The notes below the pieces were generated by a model. It had not been told where the DNA came from and did not search any database. It saw nothing but the letters and a program-made list of their open reading frames with translations. The translations under genes and the position numbers were made by a program. Shown piece by piece: positions 33,682 to 43,760 of a DNA stretch of 64,000 nt (its first letter is position 1; the number at the start of each line of letters is the position of its first letter). Source of the DNA: CALJTV01 sp036821185. Lineage in GTDB: Bacteria > Chloroflexota > Dehalococcoidia > GIF9 > UBA5629. The stretch is from the NCBI GenBank assembly GCA_036821185.1, contig DAISKD010000003.1, positions 160,198 through 224,197 of the forward strand, written 5' to 3'.

Positions 33682-35832
33682 GTGCAGATGCTAGATCGCT
33701 TTCTGAATGAGGGTGGCAGAAAAGTAAAGATAAGGTTTGGCATCAGGTCCAAGATTCTGATCCCCTTTTTGGCTCTGGCTTTTATATCTTTAGGGGTGAC
33801 CAGCTCACTGGCATTTCGTACAATCTACGAGGTGAGCTATCTGGTAAAAGAGCAGAGCGTAACCATGGCAGAGGATGTGACGCGGCGTAGCATTTTTGCG
33901 CTGGAGGACCTGGGTAGACGATTGATCCAGAGACAGGCGTGGTACACCGCCAACCAGCTAGTCCTTTTTCTGCAAGAGCAACCTTTGCTGGATGTTTCAA
34001 CGTTAAGAAACAGCCCTGAAGCGGGCAAAATAGCTGTACAGCAGGTTGGGCTCACCGGTTATACCTTCGTCTATGACAGGCATGGTGTTGTCTATTTTCA
34101 CCCTGATCGCAGGATGGTGGGGGTCAACTTGCTTAAAGTTGGTGGTGAGCCAGTATATTTCTCATCTATTGTGGAAAGGAGCTTTCTAGGGGAGACTTCT
34201 GGCTATTACGAGTGGGAGGACGAGTCTAACGAGGAGCGGCAGAAGTACATGCATTGTGTCCCAGTAGGTGCAACTGGACTGGTGGTGGCGGCGGTTACCT
34301 ATATCGACGAGTATTCTTCACCGGCAGAGCAGTTCAAAGAGGAGATATCTCAATCTGTACTGGAGACCTCTGAATATGTTGATAAGCAGTTGGAAAGGGC
34401 GCAGCTGGTGTTTGTCATTGTGTTTTCGGTCATGGTGCTAGTCGCAGTGGTGGTAATAGTGTTGCTTTCGCGGGCTATAACCAGACCGATTCTGGCACTG
34501 ACCAAAGGTGCTGAGGTGGTTGGTAGGGGGGAGCTTGACTACAAGATAAAGATGGAGACGGGAGACGAAATTCAACAACTGGCGGAGCAGTTTAACGCTA
34601 TGACCATGGCGTTGAAGGAGTCTTATGCTGATCTGGAACGGAAAGTGGAGGAGAGGACGAGGCAAGAACGGTTGCGTGCTGAGCAATTGCGTACCCTAAA
34701 CGAAGTCAGTCGCAAAATCAGTTCCGTGGTAAAGCTTGATGAATTACTGCTCCATGTGGGGAATTTACTGCGCGAGACTTTTAACTACCACAATGTTAAT
34801 ATTTTCTTGCTGGATCCGGAGTCAGGAGGGCTTGTTCTGAAAGCCGTCTGCTTGAGTGGACAGAAGGCTATAATACCGGTCGAAGTACCGCTCGAGGTGG
34901 GTGGGTCAAGCATAGTGGGCTGGGTAGCGCAAACAGGTGAGCCGATCCTGGCGAATGATATCAGCGAGGAACCTAGATACAAAGCTGTAGAGGCATTAAA
35001 AGACATTAAATCGGAGCTGGCCGTCCCGGTAAAATTGGGGGATAAGGTCTTGGGTATCCTCGATATCGAGAGTACAGAAGTCGATGCTTTTGACGAGGCA
35101 GACCTGTTCACTGCACAGACGTTGGCTGATCAGCTTGCCATAGCTATTGAAAATGCGCGTCTTTATGAGGAGACGCGGCACATGGCGGTGATGGAAGAGC
35201 GAAACCGCATGGCAAGAGAGATCCATGATACCCTGGCACAGGGGTTTAGTGGCATTATTATGCAACTGGAGGCGGCAGAGCAGGCGTTAGGAGAAGATAT
35301 GGCAGCAGTGGAGCGTCACATCAATCAAGCCAGAAGCCTGGCACGCAAGAGTCTCGCCGAAGCACGACGTTCGGTGTGGAACCTGCGCCCTCAAGCTTTG
35401 GAGCAGTTCCCATTACCTGAGGCACTGAAACATGAAGTAGATAAGTTTGCCCAGGTGTCAGGTGTTAGTGCAGAGTTTCAGGTGGTAGGTGCCAAGCGCA
35501 GTCTACCTGCTGAAGTAGAGGCGGTGCTATTGCGCATATGTCAAGAAGCACTGACTAATGTCAGGAAACATGCCGGGGCCAGTGAAGTGGAGGTGAGGCT
35601 GGTGTTTGATGAGGAGGCGGTAGAACTTGTGGTGTCTGACAATGGCAGAGGCTTCGAGGCGAAAGTACCTTCTGAGGAGGAGGTGAGAAAGCGTGGCACT
35701 TTCGGACTGATAAGTATGAGGGAAAGGGCGCGTAGCATCGGTGGTCACTTTGAGATATTGAGCGAGAGCGGCAAAGGGACGATAGTAAGGGTTACGGTCC
35801 CACTTCAGGAGGTTGGCAGTGGAGCAGATTAA
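33682..35832 (+). CDS. membrane sensor histidine kinase (Cache-HAMP-GAF-HisKA_3)
   Basis: A 716-aa NarL-type sensor kinase. Span 1 lies at ~25-45, then an extracytoplasmic Cache-like region (GYTFVYDRHGVVYFHPD), span 2 at ~250-270, HAMP (~272-325), coiled coil, a GAF domain (~345-495), and the HisKA_3 dimerisation helix with the phospho-accepting His515 in REIHDTLAQG. The ATPase domain contains DNGRGFEAK. GTG 33682 and ATG 33688 are both plausible. The cognate regulator starts before its stop (14-bp overlap). Confidence 0.92.
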   Translation: MQMLDRFLNEGGRKVKIRFGIRSKILIPFLALAFISLGVTSSLAFRTIYEVSYLVKEQSVTMAEDVTRRSIFALEDLGRRLIQRQAWYTANQLVLFLQEQPLLDVSTLRNSPEAGKIAVQQVGLTGYTFVYDRHGVVYFHPDRRMVGVNLLKVGGEPVYFSSIVERSFLGETSGYYEWEDESNEERQKYMHCVPVGATGLVVAAVTYIDEYSSPAEQFKEEISQSVLETSEYVDKQLERAQLVFVIVFSVMVLVAVVVIVLLSRAITRPILALTKGAEVVGRGELDYKIKMETGDEIQQLAEQFNAMTMALKESYADLERKVEERTRQERLRAEQLRTLNEVSRKISSVVKLDELLLHVGNLLRETFNYHNVNIFLLDPESGGLVLKAVCLSGQKAIIPVEVPLEVGGSSIVGWVAQTGEPILANDISEEPRYKAVEALKDIKSELAVPVKLGDKVLGILDIESTEVDAFDEADLFTAQTLADQLAIAIENARLYEETRHMAVMEERNRMAREIHDTLAQGFSGIIMQLEAAEQALGEDMAAVERHINQARSLARKSLAEARRSVWNLRPQALEQFPLPEALKHEVDKFAQVSGVSAEFQVVGAKRSLPAEVEAVLLRICQEALTNVRKHAGASEVEVRLVFDEEAVELVVSDNGRGFEAKVPSEEEVRKRGTFGLISMRERARSIGGHFEILSESGKGTIVRVTVPLQEVGSGAD

Positions 35833-36463
35833 GATTCTGATTGCTGATGACCATCCGGTGGTGAGAGAGGGCCTGTTTGCCATGCTCAGCCGGCAGGCTG
35901 ATTTCAAGGTGGTTGGAGAGGCAAAGGACGGGGTTGAAACGGTGGAAATGGCTAGGCGGCTTGAGCCAGATGTGGTACTTATGGATCTGAGAATGCCTGG
36001 GATAGACGGCGTTGAAGCGATGCGGCAGATAAGGTCAACCAATCCAGATATAAAGTTCATCATTCTCACCACATACAGTGACGATGAGTATATTTTCAGC
36101 GGCATTCAGGCCGGGGCACGTGCCTATCTGCTTAAAGATGCCCCAAGAGAGGAGCTATTTAAGGCGGTAAGGGCGGTCTATAAGGGCGAATCGCTTATTC
36201 AACCTGTGGTGGCATCTAAGTTGATTGACCGGTTTGCAGAGCTGTCCCGTAAGGCACCTTCAGGAGAGCAACTTACAGAGCGAGAACTGGAAATATTGCA
36301 ATTGATGGCTAAGGGTGCTGCCAACAAGGAGATAAGCGCACAGCTTTCAATCTCGGAAAGCACGGTCAAGACCCATATAAGCAACATCTTTCAGAAACTG
36401 GGAGTCAATGACCGCACTGAAGCGGTGACACAAGCCCTCAAGAGGGGCATCATTCGGTTGTAG
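35819..36463 (+). CDS. NarL/LuxR-family response regulator
   Basis: A 214-aa partner of the preceding kinase. Receiver: IADDHPVVREG (acidic pair), phospho-Asp in VLMDLRMPGIDG, Lys in LLKDAPREEL. C-terminal LuxR helix-turn-helix: LTERELEILQLMAKGAANKEI then STVKTHISNIFQKLGVNDR. I chose GTG 35819, six bases after AGGAGG; the TTG at 35813 touches the ribosome site. Targets unknown; no repeat resembling its site is evident nearby. Confidence 0.93.
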   Translation: MEQIKILIADDHPVVREGLFAMLSRQADFKVVGEAKDGVETVEMARRLEPDVVLMDLRMPGIDGVEAMRQIRSTNPDIKFIILTTYSDDEYIFSGIQAGARAYLLKDAPREELFKAVRAVYKGESLIQPVVASKLIDRFAELSRKAPSGEQLTERELEILQLMAKGAANKEISAQLSISESTVKTHISNIFQKLGVNDRTEAVTQALKRGIIRL

Positions 36464-36623
36464 GTCATACTTTAGTCTGAGTCTGCGGTAGGAGTAAAGG
36501 CTGACCCAGTGGTCAACCTTTTTCCTTATGTCCAAACTGGCTTGTATGCTGATTGTGATATTCGGGCTCAGCAGATAGACTGATGATAGCATTGGCTGGT
36601 AGTTTCACACATCGGGGGTAGAA

Positions 36624-37016
36624 ATGGAAAAGATAAAGGTATTGATAGTGGACGATAATGAAGTGGTGCGCGAAGGTCTAAAAAGCATACTTGACCCACA
36701 GGCTGATATAACAGTGGTCGGAGAAGCTGTGGACGGCCTCGACGCTGTTACAAAAGCAGAGAAATTGTTGCCCGATGTTATACTAATGGATGCGCATATG
36801 CCGGGCATGGACGGCACTGAAGCTACCCGCCGTATTAAGAAAGACTTGCCTGACGTGAAGGTCCTCTTTCTCACTGTTTACGGTGATTACGTTGGTTCTG
36901 CGCTGGAAGCCGGGGCAAGCTGGTACCTGACTAAGGACTGTCGACGTCAGGATTTGCTTGAGGCCATCAGGGTGCTGGCACGAAGTGGACGGATCGGGAC
37001 CCGGAAGTCTGTTTAA
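36624..37016 (+). CDS. stand-alone response-regulator receiver
   Basis: A 130-aa single receiver domain without output domain: IVDDNEVVREGLKS, phospho-Asp in ILMDAHMPGMDG, Lys in YLTKDCRRQDLL. It is similar to the receiver of the preceding regulator, so it may compete for the same kinase or act as a phosphate sink. It lies 160 bp after it, and no output gene is fused or adjacent. Confidence 0.88.
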   Translation: MEKIKVLIVDDNEVVREGLKSILDPQADITVVGEAVDGLDAVTKAEKLLPDVILMDAHMPGMDGTEATRRIKKDLPDVKVLFLTVYGDYVGSALEAGASWYLTKDCRRQDLLEAIRVLARSGRIGTRKSV

Positions 37017-37185
37017 CTAGGTCATTTCTTACCGGTCCTTACAGTCTTTCAGGTTAACAGCGGCATTTAATTTTCCGTTTCCGGGGTATTCTAATCAAGG
37101 CAGTAAACTGATAGAATTAGAGAAGGTGCTCCAGGGACAGGTATTGTGAACGGGCAGGAATAAAAAATGGGAGGTAGAAAAGAAG

Positions 37186-37479
37186 ATGCCGGTTTATGTC
37201 ATGCTGACAACTCTTACCGACGAGGGTAGAAAGACCATAAAAGAACATCCGGACCGTATTAAGGAGGTCAACAGAGAAGTCGAAGCTATGGGCGTCAAGG
37301 TAATTGCCCAATATGCTTTGCTTGGCCCCTATGATTTTGTGAATATTCTGGAAGCCCCCAATAATGAGACGGTGAGCCGAGTTGCTGTGGAACTTGGGTC
37401 GAGAGGGACCCTTCAGACGATGACGCTGGCGGCGGTCAGTGTTGACGAGCTGATATCCAGCCTGAAGAAGACCAGGTAG
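37186..37479 (+). CDS. GYD domain protein
   Basis: A 97-aa GYD-domain protein with a ferredoxin-like alpha/beta fold: VYVMLTTLTDEGRKTIKEHP at the start and the family motif LLGPYDFVNILEAPN in the middle. Family function is unknown; small ligand binding has been suggested for relatives. GGGAGG lies ~11 bases before the ATG. Confidence 0.85.
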   Translation: MPVYVMLTTLTDEGRKTIKEHPDRIKEVNREVEAMGVKVIAQYALLGPYDFVNILEAPNNETVSRVAVELGSRGTLQTMTLAAVSVDELISSLKKTR

Positions 37480-37558
37480 CCTAATCTACTTACCACTCCT
37501 GTCCCTGGGGCGAAGGTTGCACAGTGAGGTGGTACACGGGCACGGGAAAGTAGCCACG

Positions 37559-39268
37559 CTATCGAATCAACCTGTACTCTTGAACATCTACCAGCCCTTT
37601 GTCGGTGAGCCTGAGCTCTGGGATCACTGGCAGTGCCAGGAATGACAGCACTGCAAAGGGGGATGGGGGCAAATTCCCCAGACTGGCAGCGACCTTTTCT
37701 AAATTACTGAACTGGTCTACTACTTTGGCAAGCGGTTCTGGAGATAATAGCCCAGCGATCGGCAGCGGTAGTATAGCCAGGACCTTTCCATGGGCACTGA
37801 CGGCCAGTCCGCCGCGCAGCCTTTCTATTTCCTTTACAGCTACAAAGATGTCGTAATCATTTGTACCTACAGCTATGATATTGTGCGAGTCGTGGGCTAT
37901 AGAAGAAGCCAGAGCCCCTTGTTTTAGTCCGAACCCTTTGACCAGTCCTCGTCCGATATTACCTGAGGCCCTATGTCTTTCGACGACTACTAACTTGAGG
38001 ATGTCCTTTTCTAGGTCGGGTACAACGCAGTCATTTTGTTTCTTGACCCTTTCAAATCTCTTCTTGGTGATTATCTGCCCGGGGACTATTTCAATTACAG
38101 GAAGGCTTTCCTCATTTGTGGTCAATTTCAGCGCCTCGATATCAAACGGTTTTATGTGGACGGTATCCATCAAGTCTTCTTCTACAACTTCGCCGGGTGG
38201 TAGTAGAAACTCTCCCTCTCTGGCTATGAGCTGTCCCTTGTAGAAGACCATGTCTATCTGTAGCTGTGACAGATTGGTCATCGTTATCAGATTGGCAATA
38301 TAGCCGGGTGCAATGCCACCGCGATCGTAAAGTCTGAAATATTCGGCGGTGTTTATGGTGGCCAATTGCACGGCTCGGACAGGCTCGAGTCCCAGTTGTA
38401 TTGCTTTTCTGACTACAGCATCGACGTCGCCCTCGAACAGCAGGTCAGTGCAGGTGCGGTCATCGGTGACGAAGAGGCACCTCTTGTAAGTCTTGTCCGT
38501 GACCAATGGGAGTAGCTCGGCGAGGTTTTTTGCTGAAGACCCTTCCCGGATCATGAGGTACATACCTCGTCTCAATTTCTCTCTACCTTCTTCAATAGAG
38601 GTCGATTCGTGGTCAGAGCGTATGCCGGTGGCAAGGTAGGCATTGAGCTGCTTATCGGCAAGGCCGGGGGCATGTCCGTCGATGACGCGGCCTTTGGTTG
38701 CGGTTATTTTGCTGATAACCTGCCTGTTGCCAGCGATGACGTCGTGGAAACTCATTACCTCGCCCAGGCCGAGCACATTCGGAAGTTTCAAAGCTTTTCT
38801 GAGATCAGCGGCAGTGATTGTGGCACCACTTGTCTCCATATTGGTAGCCGGTACACATGATGGCACCATAATGAACATGTCCAGGGGTAATTTTTGTGCC
38901 CATTTGGCAGCGAACTGCATCCCCTTCAGACCAGCTACATTGGCTATTTCATGCAGATCGGTGATTATCGCGGTAGTGCCCTTGGTCACTGCAGCATGGG
39001 CATAGGATGCTGGATGGAGCATTGAGCTCTCGATGTGTATGTGGCCGTTCATTAGACCGGGTGCCACGTAGGTGCCTTTGAGGTCGATGACCCTTTTCGC
39101 CTTTGCGTAGCTGCCTATGCCGGCGATCCTGTCACCAACGATGGCTATATTTCCTTCTTCTATTATGCCAACGAAGGTGTTGACTATTTTGGCGTTCTTT
39201 AATATCAGGTCTGCAGGGGCATCGCCGCGCGCGACGGAGACGAGTTTGCTGAGGTTCAAATTTTTCAT
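37559..39268 (-). CDS. ade: adenine deaminase
   Basis: A 569-aa amidohydrolase converting adenine to hypoxanthine. Metal-site motifs GHIHIESSM, DGHAPGL and SDHEST are visible, and the C-terminal adenine-deaminase extension has SIAHDSHNIIAVGTND. The ATG at 39268 (MKNLNLSKLVSVARGD) is the family-like start; the frame continues upstream to 39337 inside hpt. With hpt just 4 bp upstream it forms a purine salvage unit: adenine to hypoxanthine to IMP. Confidence 0.95.
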   Translation of the reverse strand: MKNLNLSKLVSVARGDAPADLILKNAKIVNTFVGIIEEGNIAIVGDRIAGIGSYAKAKRVIDLKGTYVAPGLMNGHIHIESSMLHPASYAHAAVTKGTTAIITDLHEIANVAGLKGMQFAAKWAQKLPLDMFIMVPSCVPATNMETSGATITAADLRKALKLPNVLGLGEVMSFHDVIAGNRQVISKITATKGRVIDGHAPGLADKQLNAYLATGIRSDHESTSIEEGREKLRRGMYLMIREGSSAKNLAELLPLVTDKTYKRCLFVTDDRTCTDLLFEGDVDAVVRKAIQLGLEPVRAVQLATINTAEYFRLYDRGGIAPGYIANLITMTNLSQLQIDMVFYKGQLIAREGEFLLPPGEVVEEDLMDTVHIKPFDIEALKLTTNEESLPVIEIVPGQIITKKRFERVKKQNDCVVPDLEKDILKLVVVERHRASGNIGRGLVKGFGLKQGALASSIAHDSHNIIAVGTNDYDIFVAVKEIERLRGGLAVSAHGKVLAILPLPIAGLLSPEPLAKVVDQFSNLEKVAASLGNLPPSPFAVLSFLALPVIPELRLTDKGLVDVQEYRLIR

Positions 39269-39272
39269 CTCT

Positions 39273-39791
39273 CTATTCAATATAGCAGATGTCCTTGAGG
39301 TAGCGGAATTTTTCATCCCAGTCGGTCCCGTAGCCAACGATAAACCTGTTAGGCACGGTGAAGCCCAGGTAGTCTATATGGATGGGCACACGGTGTCGGG
39401 AGGGCTTGTCAGCCAGAGCGCAGAGTTTGAGCGATGCCGGCCCTTTCCTTTTTACATAACTTACTACAAAAGAGATGGTTATGCCGGTATCAACAATGTC
39501 TTCGACAATGAGCACGTGCCTTCCCTTCACCTTTGTTTTTAGTCCCAGTTCCATCTTTACCTTGCCTGAGGTCTCCATGCCAGAATAGTAGCTGGCGAGC
39601 TTTATAAAATCTAGTTCTAGCGGGATCCCGAGTTCGCGGACTAGGTCGGCAAGGAAAATAAACGAGCCCTTTAAGATGCCGACTAACAGGAGGTCTTTGT
39701 CTTTATAGTCCTCCCTTATTTGGGTGGCCAACCTCACCACTGCCTGTCTAATTTCTGTCTCAGTCAATAACACTTTTAATTTTGCTTGCAT
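39273..39791 (-). CDS. hpt: hypoxanthine phosphoribosyltransferase
   Basis: A 172-aa purine phosphoribosyltransferase. The PRPP loop VLIVEDIVDTGIT, the substrate loop SYYSGMETSGKV and VGYGTDWDEKFR near the end are typical. Makes IMP from hypoxanthine and PRPP, downstream of adenine deaminase in the same operon. No clear Shine-Dalgarno before the ATG; the direct repeat ATTAGATT / ATTAGATT lies just upstream (39820s). Confidence 0.95.
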   Translation of the reverse strand: MQAKLKVLLTETEIRQAVVRLATQIREDYKDKDLLLVGILKGSFIFLADLVRELGIPLELDFIKLASYYSGMETSGKVKMELGLKTKVKGRHVLIVEDIVDTGITISFVVSYVKRKGPASLKLCALADKPSRHRVPIHIDYLGFTVPNRFIVGYGTDWDEKFRYLKDICYIE

Positions 39792-39824
39792 CGCCGATTA
39801 CACTAGCTACCTTATTTAGATTAA

Positions 39825-42098
39825 TTAGATTACCTCGAATTGTCCTTTAAGTGGTATCCGCGCTGATGAGTGTCCAACCATTACCTCGAAAATACCGGGT
39901 TCAATAACGTGTTGCATATACTCGTTGTGGAACGCAAGGCTGGCAACGGGAAGCTCGAAAACTACTGTCTTGGTTTCCGATGGTTCTAGAGCTATGCGTT
40001 TAAAGCCTTTCAGCTCTTTCACGGGCCTGGTAACACTGGCGACCACGTCGCTGATGTACAGTTGTACTATTTCCTCGCCGGCCATTTTGCCGGTGTTGGT
40101 GACGTCAACGGTAATCCTGACTGTACCATTTTTTGTGATTTTGGCAGGCTCTATTTGCAGATTGGTCAGTTGGAAAGAAGTGTAGCTCAAGCCGTGGCCG
40201 AACTCGAAGGCAGGAGCGGTGCTTAGGTCTGTGTACTCCCCCCAGAGTTGTGACCTGGCCCCCGAGGGTTTATGGGAATAGTAGAGCGGTATTTGGCCCG
40301 GTGCCTGAGGGAAGGTGACAGGGAGTTTTCCGCTGGGGTTGTAATCGCCGAACAGGACATCGGCGATAGCGTTGCCACCTTCTTCCCCGGGGAGCCATGC
40401 CATGACGATGGCCGGTATCTTTTCTTTCATCCAGCCCAGGGTAAGCGGTCTACCGTTCAACAATATGAGGACGACGGGTGTGCCGGTCTGGTATACCGCC
40501 TCCACAAGCTCTTGCTGAACGCCTGGAAGGGTGAGAAAGGCACTATCTCTCATCTCTCCGCAGGTGCAGTCTGGTGTCAATCCTGACTTTCCTCCGACCA
40601 CGACTATAGCCACATCTGCAGCCCGTGTTGCGTCCACGGCCTCGTTAAAGCTGTCTCTGGTGCTGTCGTTAGTGGCACAACCTCTGGCATAGAAAATCTT
40701 GGTCTCTGGCCCCACTTTCGTCGCTATACCTTGTAGGACTGTCACTATCCTGGGTGCAATCTCTAGAAGTATGTCATCTGTGTTGGGCTTAGCATCATCG
40801 CTGCCTGACATGAACATATCTATAAGCGGTCTGTGTGCCGGGTATGAATAGTCTCCGAGTAAGTTCCGCTTGCTGTCTGCACCGGGGCCTATGACGGCAA
40901 TCGTCGCGATGTCTTTTCTCAAAGGTAGGATGTTGCCATCGTTCTTTAAAAGGACGATGCTTTTGCGTGCGGCCTCTAGGGCAAGCTGTCGGTGTTCTGG
41001 TAGGTCGAACACTTTAACTGTCTCGGCAGTGGCGACGTAAGGGTTTTCAAATAGTCCGAGCCGGAGTTTTAGCTTTAGTATTCTGAGTACCGCCAGGTCG
41101 AGCAGGGACTGGGAAACATCACCTTTTCGTACCTGCTCTATGAGTGTGCTGTAGTAGTTTAGTTTGGGGAGTTCCACATCGATACCAGCCTGTACTGCTC
41201 GAAGGGCGGCATGGGCCTTGTTGTCGGCGATGCGGTGATAGGTATGCAGATTCTCTATGGCGTAATAATCTGATACCACTACCCCTTCAAACCCCCATTC
41301 CTGGCGCAATATCTGTGTGAGCAGGAGTCTGGAAGCGGCACAGGGGATGCCATCTATTTCATTGTAGGCATTCATTACCGACAGCGCTCCTGCCTCGTTG
41401 ATAACAGTCTTGAATGGCTGGAGGTGTATATCTCTCAGCATGCGTTCGGGAATGCTGGCCGGTGCCCAGTTCAGTCCACCTTCCGACGCGCCATAGCCAA
41501 CAAAGTGCTTCAGCGTAGCGACAACGCCGTTCCTCAAATCGTCACCTTGTAGTCCTTTTACATATGCTGCCCCCATTCTAGCTATGAGGTAAGGATCTTC
41601 GCCAAAGGTCTCTTCGATTCGTCCCCATCTTGGATCCCTGGCAACATCCAAAACTGGGCCCAAACCTTGATGTACTCCAGCTGCCCTCATCTGAGTTCTG
41701 ATTATGGCGGCGACTTTCTCGAGCAAGTCCGGATCCCAGGAGCTGGCCATGCCTACCATCTGTGGGAAGATGGTGGCTTTTCTTGCCATAAAACCGCTGA
41801 GGCATTCCTCGTGGACTATTGCCGGAATACCAAGACGGGTCTTCTTGATGAGAAACTCCTGTAGCTCGTTGCTAAAGTCGGCAAGCTGCTGGGTGTCCAG
41901 TCCAGTGCCAAATCCGGGTCTTGCCACGTGCCCGATGCCATTTTTGATAAGGGCTTCCGCTTTGTCTGCGGAAAACTTGCCGGAGTCCAGAAGTTCAAAA
42001 CTCCAAACGCCGCCCATCTGGGCAACCTTTTCCTGCACGGTCATTTTGGAAAGGAGTTCTCTGGCGCGCGATTCGATTTCGGAGTTGTCTTGAAGCAT
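39825..42098 (-). CDS. glycoside hydrolase family 3 beta-glucosidase
   Basis: A GH3 enzyme of 757 aa (762 if the TTG at 42113 is used). N-terminal barrel with GPVLDVARDPRWGRIEETFGE split around KHF, catalytic nucleophile Asp in GVVVSDYYAIENL, second alpha/beta domain with VVGGKSG, and a C-terminal FN3-like domain (VTNTGKMAGEEIVQLYI). No signal peptide is seen, so it likely cleaves imported beta-glucosides or xylosides. A promoter lies directly upstream. Confidence 0.93.
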   Translation of the reverse strand: MLQDNSEIESRARELLSKMTVQEKVAQMGGVWSFELLDSGKFSADKAEALIKNGIGHVARPGFGTGLDTQQLADFSNELQEFLIKKTRLGIPAIVHEECLSGFMARKATIFPQMVGMASSWDPDLLEKVAAIIRTQMRAAGVHQGLGPVLDVARDPRWGRIEETFGEDPYLIARMGAAYVKGLQGDDLRNGVVATLKHFVGYGASEGGLNWAPASIPERMLRDIHLQPFKTVINEAGALSVMNAYNEIDGIPCAASRLLLTQILRQEWGFEGVVVSDYYAIENLHTYHRIADNKAHAALRAVQAGIDVELPKLNYYSTLIEQVRKGDVSQSLLDLAVLRILKLKLRLGLFENPYVATAETVKVFDLPEHRQLALEAARKSIVLLKNDGNILPLRKDIATIAVIGPGADSKRNLLGDYSYPAHRPLIDMFMSGSDDAKPNTDDILLEIAPRIVTVLQGIATKVGPETKIFYARGCATNDSTRDSFNEAVDATRAADVAIVVVGGKSGLTPDCTCGEMRDSAFLTLPGVQQELVEAVYQTGTPVVLILLNGRPLTLGWMKEKIPAIVMAWLPGEEGGNAIADVLFGDYNPSGKLPVTFPQAPGQIPLYYSHKPSGARSQLWGEYTDLSTAPAFEFGHGLSYTSFQLTNLQIEPAKITKNGTVRITVDVTNTGKMAGEEIVQLYISDVVASVTRPVKELKGFKRIALEPSETKTVVFELPVASLAFHNEYMQHVIEPGIFEVMVGHSSARIPLKGQFEVI

Positions 42099-42119
42099 TT
42101 CGAAAAGGCTCAAGTCAGC

Positions 42120-42148
42120 ATTGTAACCTATGCGAGGGCGGATAGCAA
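42120..42148 (-). promoter_or_regulatory. promoter of the GH3 gene
   Basis: On the minus strand TTGCTA (42143-42148) and TACAAT (42120-42125) are 17 bp apart. Six bases separate the -10 from the TTG at 42113 and 21 from ATG 42098, so the message is short-leadered either way. Confidence 0.5.
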
Positions 42149-42302
42149 GGGGGCGGAAATAAAGGCCTGATGGTTTGACTTTTGGGTTTCAAAGTGATAT
42201 AGAACCTAGCATGGGTAGGATGGGGTAATTTGACATAAAGTTAGACATCTTGGTGGAACTTATTGACCGTAGCAGAATGCTGTTAGTCCAGGAGGTGCAG
42301 TT

Positions 42303-43757
42303 ATGAAAAGTGGCAGGGAATACAGAGAGAGCTTGAGGAAGTTGGAGCCGGAAGTTTATTACCTTGGTGAAAAGGTCGATAGTGTGGTAGATCATCCGGC
42401 TTTTGTGCCACATGTGAATGCAGCGGCCTTGACATACGATATGGCCCTGGCTCCGGAGTTTGAGGAGCTGCTGACAGCAACCTCACATCTTACTGGCGAG
42501 AAGATAAACCGCTTTACTCATATACATCATAGTCATGATGACCTGATTAAAAAAGTGAAGATGCTGCGTGCTATCGGTCAACAGACGGGGAGCTGTTTTC
42601 AGCGGTGTGTGGGTCATGATGGACTGAACGCGGTGTACTCAATCACTTTTGAAATAGACCGGAAGAAAGGGACGGAGTACCATAAAAGATTTATCCAGCT
42701 ACTGAGGAAAGTGCAGTCCGAGGATCTGATGATCTCTGGGGCGATGACGGACCCCAAGGGTGACCGACGCCTTTCGCCCAGCCAGCAAAGCGACCCTGAT
42801 ATGTATGTACATGTGGTTGAGAGAAGGGGTGATGGGATTGTAGTGAGTGGTGCCAAGATGCACATCACCGGGGCAGTCAATTCCCACGGGCATCTGGTCA
42901 TGCCTACTGCGGCTATGAGACAAGAGGACGCTGATTATGCTGTTTGTTTCTATGTGCCAGTGGGCGCGCCCGGAGTAGTCCATATCTTCGGGCGGCAGAC
43001 GAATGACACGCGCAAGTGGCAATGCTTTCTAGACCAAGGAAACGTTGACTATGGCATGGTCGGTGGCGAGGCGTTGATCGTTTTTGATAACGTTTTTGTA
43101 CCCTGGGAGCACGTGTTTATGTGCGGAGAGTACGAGTTTGCCTATGAGCTTGTAGAGAGGTTTGCCACCGCACACCGGCAAAACTACGGCGGTTGCAAGA
43201 CCGGACTTGCTGATGCGCTCATCGGTGCTGCATATGCACTGGCACAAATTCAGGGCACGGACAGAGCTTCACACATCAGAGATAAGATAGTGGAGATGGT
43301 ACATCTCGCCGAGACGCTATACTGCTGCTCAATTGCTTGTTCCTGCCAGGGTTATGCGTTACCTGCAGGCTCGTATATGGCTGATCCTCTTCTGGCGAAT
43401 GTCACCAAACTTAACGTCACCCGTCATGTTTACGAGATCGCCAGACTGGCACACGATATCGCCGGCGGGATATTGGCTACAGCACCGTCTGAGAATGATT
43501 GGAAAGATACCAAAGTAGGTAAATATGTAGACAAGTATATGAAGGGCGTGCCGGGTATATCTGCGGAGGCGAGAATAAGGCTCATCCGCCTCCTGGAGTC
43601 CATGACCTGTGGCACGGCACTGGTGGAATCTATGCACGGGGCTGGCTCCCCCCAGGCACAACGCATTATGATAGAAAGACGGGCCAATCTGGAGCACAAG
43701 AAGCGGCTGGCGGAGAAGCTGGCAAAGATAGGCGAGCAGCCATTGTTTGTTTGTTGA
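42303..43757 (+). CDS. 4-hydroxybutyryl-CoA dehydratase (AbfD-like)
   Basis: A 484-aa member of the flavin/Fe-S dehydratase branch of the 4-hydroxyphenylacetate hydroxylase family, giving crotonyl-CoA from 4-hydroxybutyryl-CoA. The full [4Fe-4S] ligand set of the Clostridium enzyme is present with an offset of one: Cys98, Cys102 (SCFQRC), His291 and Cys298 (HRQNYGGCK). Other catalytic residues line up too: Gln100, Thr189, Glu256, Tyr295, Lys299. This separates it from plain flavin monooxygenases, which lack the cysteines. CAGGAGG lies 6 bases before the ATG. A Cys-rich small protein follows 3 bp later. A close isoenzyme with another hydroxyacyl-CoA substrate remains possible. Confidence 0.92.
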   Translation: MKSGREYRESLRKLEPEVYYLGEKVDSVVDHPAFVPHVNAAALTYDMALAPEFEELLTATSHLTGEKINRFTHIHHSHDDLIKKVKMLRAIGQQTGSCFQRCVGHDGLNAVYSITFEIDRKKGTEYHKRFIQLLRKVQSEDLMISGAMTDPKGDRRLSPSQQSDPDMYVHVVERRGDGIVVSGAKMHITGAVNSHGHLVMPTAAMRQEDADYAVCFYVPVGAPGVVHIFGRQTNDTRKWQCFLDQGNVDYGMVGGEALIVFDNVFVPWEHVFMCGEYEFAYELVERFATAHRQNYGGCKTGLADALIGAAYALAQIQGTDRASHIRDKIVEMVHLAETLYCCSIACSCQGYALPAGSYMADPLLANVTKLNVTRHVYEIARLAHDIAGGILATAPSENDWKDTKVGKYVDKYMKGVPGISAEARIRLIRLLESMTCGTALVESMHGAGSPQAQRIMIERRANLEHKKRLAEKLAKIGEQPLFVC

Positions 43758-43760
43758 GAA